Source: Blastomussa wellsi (lineage: Eukaryota > Cnidaria > Anthozoa > Scleractinia > Plerogyridae). From it: DNA of 64,000 bases. Shown piece after piece: positions 15,101-25,380 of the stretch. A program made the translations under genes and the position numbers. Location: assembly GCA_947652115.1 (NCBI GenBank), contig OX393569.1, positions 16,049,008-16,113,007 on the forward strand, in the 5' to 3' direction. Numbering within the stretch: the stretch's first letter is position 1; each line of letters begins with the position of its first letter. The notes beneath the pieces were generated by a model. It saw only the letters and a list, made by a program, of their open reading frames with translations, was not told the DNA's origin and did not search any database.

Positions 15101-15942
15101 GACTATGAGAAGAGGTGAATACTATCCCGCTCAGCTCATTCGCCAATCAGAACATTGCTACCTACCGCACAAGATGATGATTTAGGTCTAGGTTGATAAG
15201 CAGAACAGCAATGTCTTAAACCATTGTGTGACAGAACATTCTGAACAACCTCTGGCATACAGGTTAAAGGACGAGTAAAAGCTTTCAGTCTCTGAATTTC
15301 AGAGCCATGCTCAGGAACAGATCTCACAACCTCGATAGAACTAAAATCATAAGGCAGTGGTGCTGATTTACAGCGTTCCTTGTGTCGCTTAACCACTTCT
15401 TCACGAGATAAAAGAGAATGCTGACTTTTTGCGGAACTTGTTCGGTTCTCCCACGCACGTCTTGGAGCACTTCTAGAAGATGAGGCCGCTGACCTCACAC
15501 GAGACTTCCCACTTTTAGGTTTCTGAGGGAGGTAATAACCTGCTGGCCTGGGAGGAGCTGATTTGCATCTTGCCTTGTGAAGTCCAAGATACAATGACGT
15601 GGGCGAAATGGAGGATTCCGGTTTAATCTTTTGCATAGAACTAATTAACGAACTTCTTCCACTCCTAGACGACATTGGACGTGACGTCGCTGGAGTTGGC
15701 GATGGATTTCTTAATGACGTACGACTCCCTAAGGGACTCCCAAAGTCACTATCTTTGCCATCAGGATGTCTTTCCCCAATTCTTGGAGCTGCACTCTTAA
15801 GGCGCTGAATAGGTCTTCCTTGTCTAACTCTGACAGCATTTGCAGTGCTGAAGAAATCATACAGTGAGTATGGATCTAGATGTTCTTTTGATGATGACTT
15901 TGTTCCTTTGGTTGTCCATAATAGATGTTGATCGTGGGCCAT
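178..15942 (-). CDS. EF-hand domain protein, 13 exons, unidentified family
   Basis: Minus-strand exons (high to low): 15942-15166, 12976-12709, 11538-11345, 10601-9934, 8590-8533, 6415-6275, 5918-5819, 5294-5252, 4131-4056, 3927-3856, 3229-3138, 2267-2204, 216-178. Every junction has a GT donor and AG acceptor, and the phases chain without a break to TAA, giving 863 residues. The start is ATG, reading MAHDQHLLW. Residues 1-259 are Ser/Arg/Pro-rich with two RCKSAP motifs. Residues of about 350-640 are acidic and Pro/Glu/Lys-rich, probably disordered. Residues 765-776 form an EF-hand loop (DKDRDNLITFKE) with Asp at 1, 3 and 5 and Glu at 12. The helices after it, to about residue 850, could hold a degenerate partner hand. 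A calcium-responsive role, perhaps ciliary or cytoskeletal, is a guess from composition only. The exon chain is well supported. The family name is not, and a 5' untranslated exon may lie further upstream. Confidence 0.72.
325..775 (-). repeat. tRNA-headed SINE family A, 3' parts, split by an insertion
   Basis: Positions 325-357 match the 3' end of SINE family A, best seen near 62640-62685. Positions of about 683-775 match the next inner part, including the GAGTATTTCTAC and GATGGGAT motifs seen at 50790-50825. About 320 bases between them are foreign to the SINE. That insert carries a plus-strand open frame ending at 575 that I do not recognise. Confidence 0.5.
1330..1460 (-). repeat. SINE family A fragment
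   Basis: Contains the family's middle and head sequence (AAAGTGTCTTG, CCAAGAACACAAC, then GTCCAGTGCACTAACC), as in the fuller copies at 37533-37772 and 50742-51002. It lies in the last intron of the EF-hand gene. Confidence 0.5.
1491..1790 (+). repeat. tRNA-derived SINE, family B
   Basis: The head at about 1494-1567 has an A box (TAGCTCAGTTGGTAGAGC) and a B box (GGGTTCAAGTCCC) at tRNA spacing and can form acceptor and T-arm pairing. The 3' half of the anticodon stem is mutated, and a long non-tRNA body follows. This is a polymerase III-type SINE and not a tRNA gene. Confidence 0.65.
1977..2110 (+). repeat. SINE family A, head and middle
   Basis: The tRNA-like head contains CTAATGGTTAG and CCGGGCTCAAGCCC. 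It is followed by the family body (TGTGTTCTTGGGCAAGACAC, then CTTCACCCAGG). Orientation is plus, opposite to most copies in the window. Confidence 0.6.
4519..4763. repeat. Foldback MITE, about 245 bp
   Basis: The two arms are inverted copies of each other over about 95 bases. Shared blocks are GCGCCTTAG, GTGGCCACC, ACAAACTTTT, TAGCCAATCAGAGAGCG and TGTCCCGCCT. The spacer is short. It lies in an intron of the EF-hand gene between 5252 and 4131. Confidence 0.7.
5385..5560 (-). repeat. SINE family A fragment
   Basis: Carries the recognisable middle of family A (CCATTGCTGGGTTATCC, ATACACCTGGGTGGAGAG) and a degraded head. It is intronic in the EF-hand gene. Confidence 0.5.
7965..8121. repeat. Palindromic MITE with TTACTAACC ends
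   Basis: The ends TTACTAACC and GGTTAGTAA face each other, and the inner arms share GGGGAATATTGGCCCGTGG and its complement. The centre has its own small hairpin (GGACCGAGCGCAGCGAGGTCC). It is intronic in the EF-hand gene. Confidence 0.65.
11920..11992. repeat. Dispersed repeat, copy 1
   Basis: About 70 bases resemble 26870-26940, sharing ATTATGACGTC, TGTTTTGTCTGA and AAATGGTGACTTAGTC. I do not recognise the class. It is intronic in the EF-hand gene. Confidence 0.45.
12385..12560 (+). repeat. Degraded SINE family A copy
   Basis: A worn head (ATAGTTAGCGTACAGCTGGACTC) is followed by the family's 3' motif GGAGAGTAGAAATACTCCC. Much of the body is missing. Confidence 0.4.
13604..13724. repeat. 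Palindromic MITE, about 120 bp
   Basis: The left arm, containing ACAATTATTCCAT and AAAGTGAT, is answered by a right arm with ATCACTT and ATGGAATAATTGT. ATAACCAAC and GTTGGTTAT flank the centre. It is intronic in the EF-hand gene. Confidence 0.6.
14969..15082. repeat. Palindromic MITE, about 114 bp
   Basis: The arms read GTCCCCAGTCGTCTC and its complement GAGACGACTGGGGAC, extended on both sides by TAAGGCTGACT and AGTCAGTCTTTA. The loop is short. It lies just past exon 1 of the EF-hand gene. Confidence 0.65.
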
Positions 15943-16261
15943 AACAAAGTACCATTAACAGCCAGTGTGTATTAAAAATTGAAAAACCACATATTTTTGT
16001 CACTCAATGTGATATACATGTATCAGCTGATCATTGTCTAACACAAATGTTGACTCCAGAGTATCCTAAACATAAAGAGACAAATTATAATCATTTTTAA
16101 AAAGGGGAAATTCAAATTGCATATTTATTATACTGAATGTGACACAATTTTTTCAATTGTTGAAAGGGGAAAACTAATATTCATAGTGTCAACTTATTTT
16201 CTTTTGCATAATCTATTTTATTATTTATTATTGTGCAAAGGCAAGTGGGTTCCCTGGATAA

Positions 16262-16376
<115 letters not shown>

Positions 16377-16550
16377 TACTCTGTTTGCACCCTCTTGTTA
16401 TGTTAGAGTGAGCAAAAGAAACTGAACTGGATTCCTTGTGGTTATAGTTCAGAAATTGTCTAGATTGATGACAATCTATTAATTTGATGATGTCAAGTTC
16501 AAGCAAATGTCAGACTTCCAAAAAAACTCAAGCTTGAGGATGTGGTATTT

Positions 16551-16775
16551 AAAGGAGCTACGTCACAATATTGATATATTTTTGCGACAAACCAAATTTC
16601 CCTTAAAATGAAGGAAACCTAAAACTAATAGTTTACTAAAGAAGAAAAACACCAAGGAGGTGATACTAAACAAAAAGGAACAAGGATGGTTAAGGATGGA
16701 GAAGACTGAGACGGATTACTAATGACGATTTTGAAAAATTGTTTCAAAAGACACAAACCGTGACGTAGTTCCTTT
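16551..16775. repeat. MITE with AAAGGAGCTACGTCAC ends
   Basis: The terminal inverted repeats are AAAGGAGCTACGTCAC on the left and GTGACGTAGTTCCTTT on the right. They are flanked by TTT and TAA, and the body of about 190 bases carries no open frame. Superfamily not assigned. Confidence 0.6.
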
Positions 16776-17875
16776 AATTTGAAATTTCAGTGTCAGTCGT
16801 TCAATTGGAAAAAAATTAATAATGATTATTCTGTTCAACATCTTACTTAGCTATTGTTGCATTCCAAACTTGCCAGTCGACTAAACTGCAATTCACTCTA
16901 GCTTTAACATTAAAACTCCTTGATCAGAGGAAAACATTCATGATAAATGAAGAATTTCTGCATTCAAATGCATGCAAAGCCATAACAATTTTCATTCATC
17001 ATTCCTCTTTGTCCTGAACTCTAGGAAGGTAACATTAAATTGCATCTTATCCATTGCATGCATACAGAAGTGACTATTTTAGTTTGACTTACCTAATTAC
17101 ATGTATCACACTTGAACACAAAAAAAGAAAAGATTTTTGTCATTGTAGTTAATTAGTATTGTTTCTAAGCATTCCAAGTGAATTAGATTTTAAGAGCAGC
17201 TAATTTACAAGTTGCGGAAGGAAATGACATCGTCTGAAGTCATTGGATGATTAGAGAAACAGAAGTCTTTACAGGTCTTTATAATTAAGCTTAATAAGAT
17301 CAATCATAGCAAGCTGGTTAACAATGAAAACTGTAGAGCACAAGTAAGTGAAAGATTGACTGTTATTTCCATTTCCCCTTTGGAGACGAATAGCTACTAT
17401 AAAACGGTAAAAGTAAAGGCAAAAATCCATTAAGGTAAATTTATACATTGTTTATAATAATCAAATAACACAGTGGATTTTCTACAAACCTCGTCGCTGC
17501 TCGCTTCGAACCAATGGAATGCGGTGTCCTATCGATGAAATGATGCTTTCACCCCATGTTCGCATAATTTCAGGCCACAAATTAGCAGATTCTGTTAGAA
17601 TGTCCCGCAGCTTAGACGCGATTAATCTTAACAGCAATAAAGTAAATGTTATTTTGTCGCCACAGTGAAAGCAGTCACGCTTTGTTTGCCGTTTCCAGCC
17701 GGTAAAAGCAGTTAACCAATCAAAAGCGTTGTTATAACAAAGGCTTAGAACCATGCTCCAGACTCCACGCTGCACGCTGCCGTGACAACCGAAAAGCGTC
17801 AGAAATTAACATAGTGGTGCCAAAATCCTTATGTAAACGCCAGGAAATTTTGCTGGTATTCAACGTGGAATCGTT

Positions 17876-18100
17876 ATGTCGTCAACAAAGAGCCCTCCTA
17901 ACACAAGTAACATAAAAGTCAACTCACTGATACGCGTAAATTATCCTTTACCCGAACAGTGGACTTTGGTGAAAGAATGGCATATTGAGAAGAGAAGTGC
18001 ATTTGAGGGATGGAGGTCCCTGGCCAACTCGCAAATAGCTCACATGTATGAGCAGATGAAAACATCCATTGAAGAACATCCAAACGCGCTGTTACGTTGA
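17876..18100 (+). CDS. Small intronless ORF, 74 residues, function unknown
   Basis: An ATG-to-TGA frame with non-repetitive, mixed amino acid composition (MSSTKSPPNTSNIKVN at the start) and a plausible helical middle rich in Trp, Glu and Lys (EWHIEKRSAFEGWRSL). No signal peptide or membrane segment is visible. It starts about 1.9 kb from the ATG of the EF-hand gene in divergent orientation. An AATAAA lies about 175 bases past the stop. It could equally be the last exon of a longer gene or a chance frame. I do not recognise the family. Confidence 0.45.
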   Translation: MSSTKSPPNTSNIKVNSLIRVNYPLPEQWTLVKEWHIEKRSAFEGWRSLANSQIAHMYEQMKTSIEEHPNALLR

Positions 18101-18274
18101 AGAGATGATGGAGACGACGAACTAAAATTCAAGTTTGGATCTTCTTTGTATTGAGACTTTGTCAGTTAATAATTAATTACGGTTCATCAGTTTTCAGTCT
18201 AGTCGCGTTTGACATTAGAATATCTGCAAGCCACAATGGTCTCCTTTTCGTAAGAGTGAAAAATCAAGTTTTCA

Positions 18275-18280
18275 AATAAA
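18275..18280 (+). terminator. Possible poly(A) signal for the 74-codon ORF
   Basis: AATAAA on the plus strand about 175 bases downstream of the stop at 18100. The distance is reasonable for a small transcript. The motif is common in AT-rich DNA, so this is weak support. Confidence 0.35.
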
Positions 18281-19243
18281 AGGCGTTGATGGTTCTTCTG
18301 CCGCTCTGGCCAGCTGAAGTTCGAGTGATGAGTTTAACTAGAACATTCAAAAAGGGCCTGAATCTGTCAAACAGCTCTAATGAGCGTCTTAGACGAGTCT
18401 TTGGAAGAGATAACAAAACTGGATACACATAAACTCCGGAATATAACTAGGAGACTAACTACTCTAGCCTCTGTTTTAGAGCTATTTCCTTCACTTTTCA
18501 TACTCGTTGACCGTAAAACATTCTCTTGAAAGTTTCTCTTGTTAGGGTCAGTTTTTAGTAATTAATTAGAAAGTATTAACGCCGAGTTCAGAATTAAGTG
18601 TTTGTCTACAAAAGGATCAATGATGTATGCGTAACTCAGAAGAGCGTCGTGGAAGAAAACTTGTTTTTTCTTTAATAGATAGGCCCGCAATGTCCTTAAA
18701 TATTACGAAACTGAGAAAATAGTGAAATAACAAGATTTTAATCAAAAACGTGCATTTGAGCTTACGAGATAATGAAGAGAATCAGAGAATCTATTGTGTT
18801 GCTGTACAATACCATATTTATATTTTGATCCCTTTTCATTCATTTGCTTTTATACATTATTCAGTCAAACAAATTTAATAAAAATATCTTCTGACAGCAG
18901 TACACCAGTAGAAGGCTCCTAGAAAATTTAAACTAAACCATAACTAGCCTTTATGTAACTTACGTTTAGCCTATTTTAACACGTAATCCTAGAGAGGAAA
19001 AGCTGTGAAAGTCACATAAAAAATACTTTAAACTGGCTGATGTACAAGCAGACTGACTGTGGAATGCTGGCACCTGTCGGCGAAAATTGGTATTACAAGC
19101 ACGACTTTCAGTTCAAGCGTAAAACGTTTAAGGCCATAATTTGTATGGGTAATCAAATGGTGTCGAGTGAAATTATAAGAATTTTGACAAAACGCAAGTG
19201 AAATTATTTCCTAATTTCACGAATATACGATTTGATTACCTTT

Positions 19244-19395
19244 TAATATCATGGGTGACAAATTACGCCCAGAATCGTGGGTTTTTTACTTGTTTATTGT
19301 ATCGACAAAAATCGCGCCAAACGTTGCCATGGCACTTTTATAATTTAACGCTGAAATTTCGCGCCGAAATGAGTAATTTGTCACCCATGATATTA
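19244..19395. repeat. Inverted repeat, about 150 bp
   Basis: The arms at 19244-19266 and 19373-19395 are exact complements over about 23 bases (core CATGGGTGACAAATTAC). The spacer is about 106 bases. It is probably a MITE. Confidence 0.65.
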
Positions 19396-20331
19396 CCACA
19401 AATAATAGGCTACCATACTCGTTTATGAGAAAATCATGATTTACTTTTCTCTTGCGAGCTCCAGACAAAGAACAATCCGCAATATCTCAATGCACACGTG
19501 TTGATGATGAGTGAAATTATGCGCAGCAAATTAAAGGGGCATGGTCCCGGTGATTTTGGAGCGCTCAGGTCAGTTCTGTGCTAAAATCACTTATTATTAC
19601 CTTAAATCGTACAAAAGACGCTCCTACAGAATTGCGAAGAAGATATAAAATGGAAATTTAGTTTCCTATTTTTCCTATAGCTTGAGAATTTGAAAAAATG
19701 GCCAATTTTTTCATTTTGCAATCCACTTCCATCCTAGCCATCCGTAAAAACAGACGTCTGCAAATGGTTTCAATGCATTAATATAGCGAAGAGAAGTTTT
19801 AGCTTTTTAAAGTGTTGCTAAAATGGCGTTCAATACAGTTCAAGTTCAATACAGAAATCAGTGATTTCTTTCATTCACTTTGAAAATGACAAGTTTCAGA
19901 GTACTTTGATCGGGCTTCGCGTGACATGTTTGCGAAAATCTTTGTGAGCAAGAACTTCCTCAGCTCTACCTCCTTCGTTCTCATACAAGCACCAAGCTCG
20001 AGCGTAAAACAAGCCTTTTTGAACCCACTGGCTCTTACATAGATAGTGATTCCTCTTTTTATATTTTTAATTTCAGTGACGATTATTTTGTACTGAACAT
20101 TAGTTGCGTGGTACAGTGCCACAAGAACATATCAGGATCGAGATCGTTTATATAACAGAAACAGAATTCCATAATATTTATGCACTTCTGATTAGAAACC
20201 TCCATTTTCCGAAGATGTGCACTGTTCTGTTCATCGAAGATGCGCATAGTATTAGCTTTTAGAAATTCATCCCTGCATATTTTCGCGTCAGATGAGAATG
20301 AATGTCAAGTTTACTGAGTCTTACTAAGGCG

Positions 20332-20521
20332 GTGGCAAACGAGGACACAATGTTTCCCTGTTTTCCCGCGCGCGCAACATTGTTGTGGACACAAAATTTG
20401 TGCCCGAGACACAAAAAATGTTTCTGATTTTATTCAGAAACATTTTGTGTCCGCAACAAATGTTTCCTCGTTTGCGAGCACAAGGAAATGTCATGAGCAA
20501 CAACGTGGCCACGTTTGCCAG
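20332..20521. repeat. Palindromic element
   Basis: The outer arms GGCAAACGAGGACACAA and GGCCACGTTTGCC are imperfect complements. An inner stem pairs ATGTTTCTGA with TCAGAAACAT. The centre repeats ACACAAAAT-like words. Confidence 0.5.
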
Positions 20522-20570
20522 ACTTTGACAGTATGGTACGAGGAAAGAGATTATTGGAGTTATGTCTTTT

Positions 20571-20725
20571 GAGGCCCTATTAGGGGTTTTTGGGATACGG
20601 GATAATTGGGTTAAAAATTATGGGGATACGGGTTATTTTGGGGGAAATTAACGGGATACGGGATATTTAGGCCAAAAATTAATGGGATACGGGATAGTCA
20701 GACCCCCCCCCCCCAATGGGGCCTC
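20571..20725. repeat. Element with GAGGCCC ends and GGGATACGGGAT core repeats
   Basis: Ends GAGGCCC and GGGGCCTC face each other. The interior has four imperfect copies of a GGGATACGGGATA-like unit spaced 30-45 bases apart, then a poly-C run. Confidence 0.55.
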
Positions 20726-21361
20726 TGTTTGTGCTCCTCTCATCTAGTTGGCAAATAAAAATTGTAAAGAAAACTCAGACTTGTAAAGAAAATTCAGAAT
20801 TGCAAAGAAACCTCACAATTATAAAACAACGTACTTTATTTGATAAGTTGTCAATCTTTTTGCCAATGAAATAGCTGCCATTCCAGCGCAGAGACTCGCG
20901 TTTTTCTGATCGGGCGTGATGCTCGCCCAGAGCGGTTTATGAACAAGGTTGAGAAGAACTTGTAACCTTAGGTGTACGAGCCGGGGGGTCGAGGGGGGCT
21001 GCAGCGCCCCCCCCCCCCCCCTCCCCCAGTTTCTAAAATTGCCGACATATAACTTCAAAAATTTATCAGCCCAAAACCGTGTTTACATCAATGGAAACCT
21101 ACAAACAGTGGTCAAGTTTTGATAACATTACAATGCCAGTGCATTGAAGCTAAATATGGAGTGATATCACTGTGATAATATCAGGAACTTTAGATCTCAA
21201 CTTGAAAAAGTCAGGCTGACTTTTTCAAGTTCTGTCCCTGTGATTTGGAAAATTGATGAAAACTATTTACGGCCAACCTCTTTCGTAATGCTTGCTCTCT
21301 ATGTCCTAGGAACAATTATTGTATCGAAAAAAACTTAGTCATAATTTTATGCCCATTTTAG

Positions 21362-21595
21362 CTAAAAAAAAAGCCGAAAAATGTCCTTGACAGCGTCTCT
21401 AAGTTCACGAGAATAAAAGTAACAATAAGGGAGCGCGGAACCAGAGGACGAAGTCTGAATAAACGTTACTATGACATCATAAGTTGCACAACCTGTTTTC
21501 CAGGCACACACGCATGGAGTAATCAGAGTAATACTCGTCTCGTCTTTCAGTAGGAGTTTATTTGGGCGGACCACAAATTGCAGGAAACGCCACAC
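21362..21595 (-). pseudogene. Rhodopsin-like GPCR relic (TM7 and C-tail)
   Basis: The minus-strand frame ends in a segment like TM7 plus helix 8 of class A GPCRs: a hydrophobic stretch (VIVTFIQTSSSGSALPYCYF) followed by SRELRDAVKDIFR, which fits the usual RELRxAVxxIFR tail. The NPxxY motif is altered to LPYCY, there is no ATG, and the upstream part is not receptor-like. It is probably a dead fragment. The match is by eye only. Confidence 0.4.
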
Positions 21596-23138
21596 ATTTT
21601 TACCACATTCGTTTTCAGTGATATGTTTTCTGACCAGTTTGATTAGAAAGTAACTTTATTAATCTTTTGAATACTGTTACAAATATAATATATCTATAAA
21701 CCAAGACCATTGTTTTTCCTAGAGGCTCATATGTCACACTACAAGTTTTACATAACACCAGGACAGTTCAAAGAACAGTTATTTTGAGGCGGAATTCCAG
21801 TTAAAGCAACTAATTTTAGGGTTTTAATTTGTCATCTCCTTTAACTCAAAACAGTGTTTGCTAAGTTTCCCGTATTAGACATGTTTTTGTGTGTCCTATT
21901 GGTTTAAATATGCCAGACAGAGCTAACAAAATTATTCAAATAATCCGCGGTACTTTACACTTCAAAAAGTTAATTCATTTGCAGCAACACCAAGTTCTTT
22001 TACCGAATATAATACGCAAATTACCATGCGTTTTTCCATATTAATAGAAGAAGAAAGTCGAAGAATCGCTTAAACATGCGCCTACCTTTGTCGCACTTTC
22101 TCTCGTGTGTCTGGACCGTAAACCAAACCTCCCCGTTCTGTCTTCAAACTTGGTTCCATCAAGAGCTGTCGTGCACTTTTCACAGTGCGGCCACGGACTT
22201 CGATGAATATGAGGACTTTTCCGTTGAAAATGAACGTGATTTAGATGGTACGAAAACCAAAATGTGTATTGCTCCCAAGCGCGTTGAGAATCCATGTTTC
22301 ACTGACAAATTCCGGAACTCCCTGGCTTGCGGGTGTGATCAATTTTTGGTCCACGTTAAAAATTAGCTTTTACGAACCAAGCTCAGTTTACAACGTGCAT
22401 GAGTGTGAATTTGCAGCATCAAACACAGGCATAATAACACAAACTTACTTAAAAAAAACATAAAACAAAAGATAAAACAACAAGCTTCTCCACAAAAAAA
22501 AACTTATCTTCTGCAACTTGAAGCCGCTGAAGACTACAAAAACTGGAAAACCAGTCGCGAACATCAGAAGTCATTTGGAATTCTGGTAGCTAAGAGTAGT
22601 CATGTTTTGTAACTTCACTCTGTTATGTTGCTACCCACACTAACTGCAATTGGTGGATAAATTTAAACACAATGCGTTCAATTTAGATTAGACAGGTGTG
22701 ATACTTTTATGTTGTAAATAATGCATCGTCGTAAACTATTAAGATAGCACCTGAAATTGTTTTCATTTTAATGGGTTCCGTTAAAATGCTTTTGAAAAGG
22801 CATCAAGATGTTCATCGCCGGTGGCTAAATTTCATTCACAGTCTGGATGATATAATATTTCCGCTATATAAAAAAGATGCATGAAAACTTGCTTGAGAAC
22901 AGGCGCAGTCAATATACTTCGGGAGAAGAGTAACAGTTTTCTGTTGGACTAACATGTAAAAGTAGCAATTTAAAAGAAAGAAATAACTTGGTTTTTTATT
23001 TAAATAAAACAACACGTTTGCACGGCAATCTGATACATATAGATGTTTTAACTTATGGATATGTTACACGAAGCAACTTTTCTTGCAACTTGCAATGCAA
23101 ATGTTGCATTACCAGTTGCCCGGGCTGCAATGCAACCC

Positions 23139-23241
23139 TACCCTGGGTGCCAGAGGATTTTTTTGTGGCCAAGCCGCTGGTTTCGCTTTTCAATGATATC
23201 GCCTTCGCTACAATAAAAAAAACCCTCTGGCACCCAGGGTA
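23139..23241. repeat. Short MITE flanked by TA
   Basis: The inverted ends CCCTGGGTGCCAGAGG and CCTCTGGCACCCAGGG are perfect complements. TA flanks both sides, as in TA-target elements. Total is about 100 bases. ATGCAACCC also occurs just outside each end. Confidence 0.7.
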
Positions 23242-23250
23242 ATGCAACCC

Positions 23251-23537
23251 GGGGGGACTCGCATATGAAAGGGGCGGGGATGCTCGTCGGAAATTTTGAA
23301 TTTGACCCCTAAAAGAGACCATGAAAACTTTTATTCTATGAATCGAGTAAATAAAACGAATTAGAAATATACATATTAAATATATATTTTTATATTTCTT
23401 CCCGTGCACCCTAAACGAGACCTTCACGACTAAATATAACGGCGTTTTGCCCAGAACACCCTAAGTGAGACCAAAATCAGAAATTTACACCCCTAAGCGA
23501 GACTACGAACATGCCCGCCCCTTTCATATGCGAGTCC
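23251..23537. repeat. MITE family C, copy 1
   Basis: Ends GGACTCGCATATGAAAGGGG and CCCCTTTCATATGCGAGTCC are perfect complements. The body includes CCCTAAACGAGACCTTCACG and GCCCAGAACACCCTAAG, shared with copy 2 at 58561-58881. It has no coding capacity. Confidence 0.75.
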
Positions 23538-24635
23538 ACCCACGGGAATGCAACAAAATGTTGCGTTGCGAGTTGCAATAAAAGTAGAACTCTCCTCTAC
23601 TTTGCAACGCTGCGAGAAAGGTTGCTGTGTGTGAAAAGTTAATGGCAACTTCCAACGAAATTTCATTTAAATGAGTTAAACAGAGCTAGCGCGTCCTTCA
23701 CTTGCGGGAGATTTCAAGATGAAAGGGTGCGTTATAAAATGCGAGCATGTTTCACCCGCCCTGCATCTTGCAATGGTTTTCAGTCGTTAACGTTTACCCA
23801 CATGTACTCTTAAAACAGGTTGCCATGTAAAGCTTTTTTATTTCAGTTTTGTTCTTTCTTTCTTTACATCAAATCCTACAGAGAACTGTGTCCAATGGGA
23901 AGCTAATGTACCTAATACATCTACATTACGGTATTTCTAGTCTGTATCAATGTGGGAAACTTTAGAGCGGGTTTTTATGGTCTGTGTACATGTGAATGAG
24001 AAGCAAATGTTAATTTTGTTTTGTTTTGTTTTTCACCATTCTATTGCGGAGAGCTGCCCAGAGGGAAAGAGCACATTGGTTTTTAAGGGCGCAAGGCAAA
24101 AACTAGTTTTCCTGAACTTGGCACCAATTGTATGTTTTCGTTTTGAGTACGAATTGATTCATGGTATTAGTCTGATTTGAGGCCTTCTGTGCCACTTGGC
24201 GTGAAGTAGAGTGACCGCAGTACTGATATGGAAAACCATCCTTCATATGATCGATTGGACTACACACAGACTTCGCACAATTACCGTATTCATTCGATTA
24301 AACGCCGCGCGTTTATTAAATTTTTCAAGATTCCAGCGCGGGTTTATTAGAGGGTGGCGATTATTTAAAATGAAATTTATTTCTTGCAAACAATAGTGTG
24401 GTAACTGAACATTTGAATAAAAAAAAAACAGTATGTTTTAATGCTTGTCTGAAAAGTCATTTTCTGTATCGTTCTCAATCAATAAAAGCAAATTTCCAAC
24501 ACTTGATTAAGCTGAACTGCCATATATTGTTCTCGTGTTTTGATTATATTCGTTTGAGCATCGAATGTACTACTGTACCGATCTTAAAACATTGTTACAA
24601 TCAAGGAAAATAATTTTTTTAGGCTTGCTCAAACT

Positions 24636-24725
24636 TTAGCCCTTCGAGCGACGAAGGGCTAACGCTCGAAACGTCAGCTCTCGAATCTCTTTACGGTGGC
24701 CAATTCACATTATCAACCCAGTTGA
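24636..24725 (+). repeat. Retroelement-type repeat with hammerhead-like motif
   Basis: 24651-24678 reads ACGAAGGGCTAACGCT then CGAAACGTC. This resembles the stem II hairpin and GAAAC...GTC side of the small hammerhead ribozymes known from Penelope-like elements and retrozymes. The expected CTGACGA core is GCGACGA here, so activity is unlikely. Identification is by motif only. Confidence 0.35.
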
Positions 24726-24749
24726 TAAAACCAAATTATATTGTCATAC

Positions 24750-24783
<34 letters not shown>

Positions 24784-24834
24784 TCTTAGCCCCTCTATTC
24801 ATTATGACTGCATTTGTTTTTTTGAAACTATTAT

Positions 24835-24869
24835 TCGAATAAGCGCCGCATGATGCGGCGCTTATTCGA
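24835..24869. repeat. Perfect 35-bp palindrome
   Basis: Arms TCGAATAAGCGCCGCAT and its exact complement are separated by one base. A related half (TTCGATTAAACGCCGCGCG) occurs at about 24294, suggesting remnants of one element family. Confidence 0.7.
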
Positions 24870-25380
24870 GGTCGGCTACGTACTTAACCACAACGGCGGA
24901 TATGCGGAAATAATCAATCTGAAGTTGATTACGTACACAAGAGTTTTAACCAGTCGAGTCTTGATTGATTGATTGATTGATTGGCACTGTTTCAGAACCC
25001 AACCAACTGTGTTTTGGGTACTTGAAAAGCTACTTATACCTGAAAATACCTCACAGCAGAAGCCCTACAAAGTGGCAACCATATATTATTTATCAACGTA
25101 CATTTGAAACGTCTTGACTGTCGTCTTGACTTCCTTTGAAGTTAATCACACAGTAATATTCAAATGCAACACAACCTTGGCGACTGCAACCAACAGTTGT
25201 GATGTGCATTGGAGAAGTATTAAAAATGTATATTTGTTTTTAAAAAATACAGTAACATAGAAAATCTCAAATATGTCCAGGTACGTAGGTAGGTAGTCTT
25301 AACTCTAAGCAAAACTATAAAAGTCTACATCTTATTTTTCTTCCCTTATCAAAACTGTTCTTCTCAGTTTCTCAAACCCA

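Larger units (their letters stand above)
18281..25380. other. Gene-poor, repeat-rich intergenic region
   Basis: About 7 kb with no exon chain I can support. It is made of short palindromic elements (several listed separately), poly-C runs near 20702 and 21007, a GPCR-like relic and scattered low-complexity sequence. It ends just past the stop codon of HSD17B4. A clear AATAAA for HSD17B4 was not seen close to its stop. Confidence 0.6.

Noticed and set aside
17482..17775. A minus-strand gene of 97 codons
   Set aside because: It begins with GTG, has no recognisable motif and may be untranslated leader or chance.
22041..22366. Overlapping frames on both strands
   Set aside because: No recognisable domain, no splice context and no start support. 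The overlap suggests chance.
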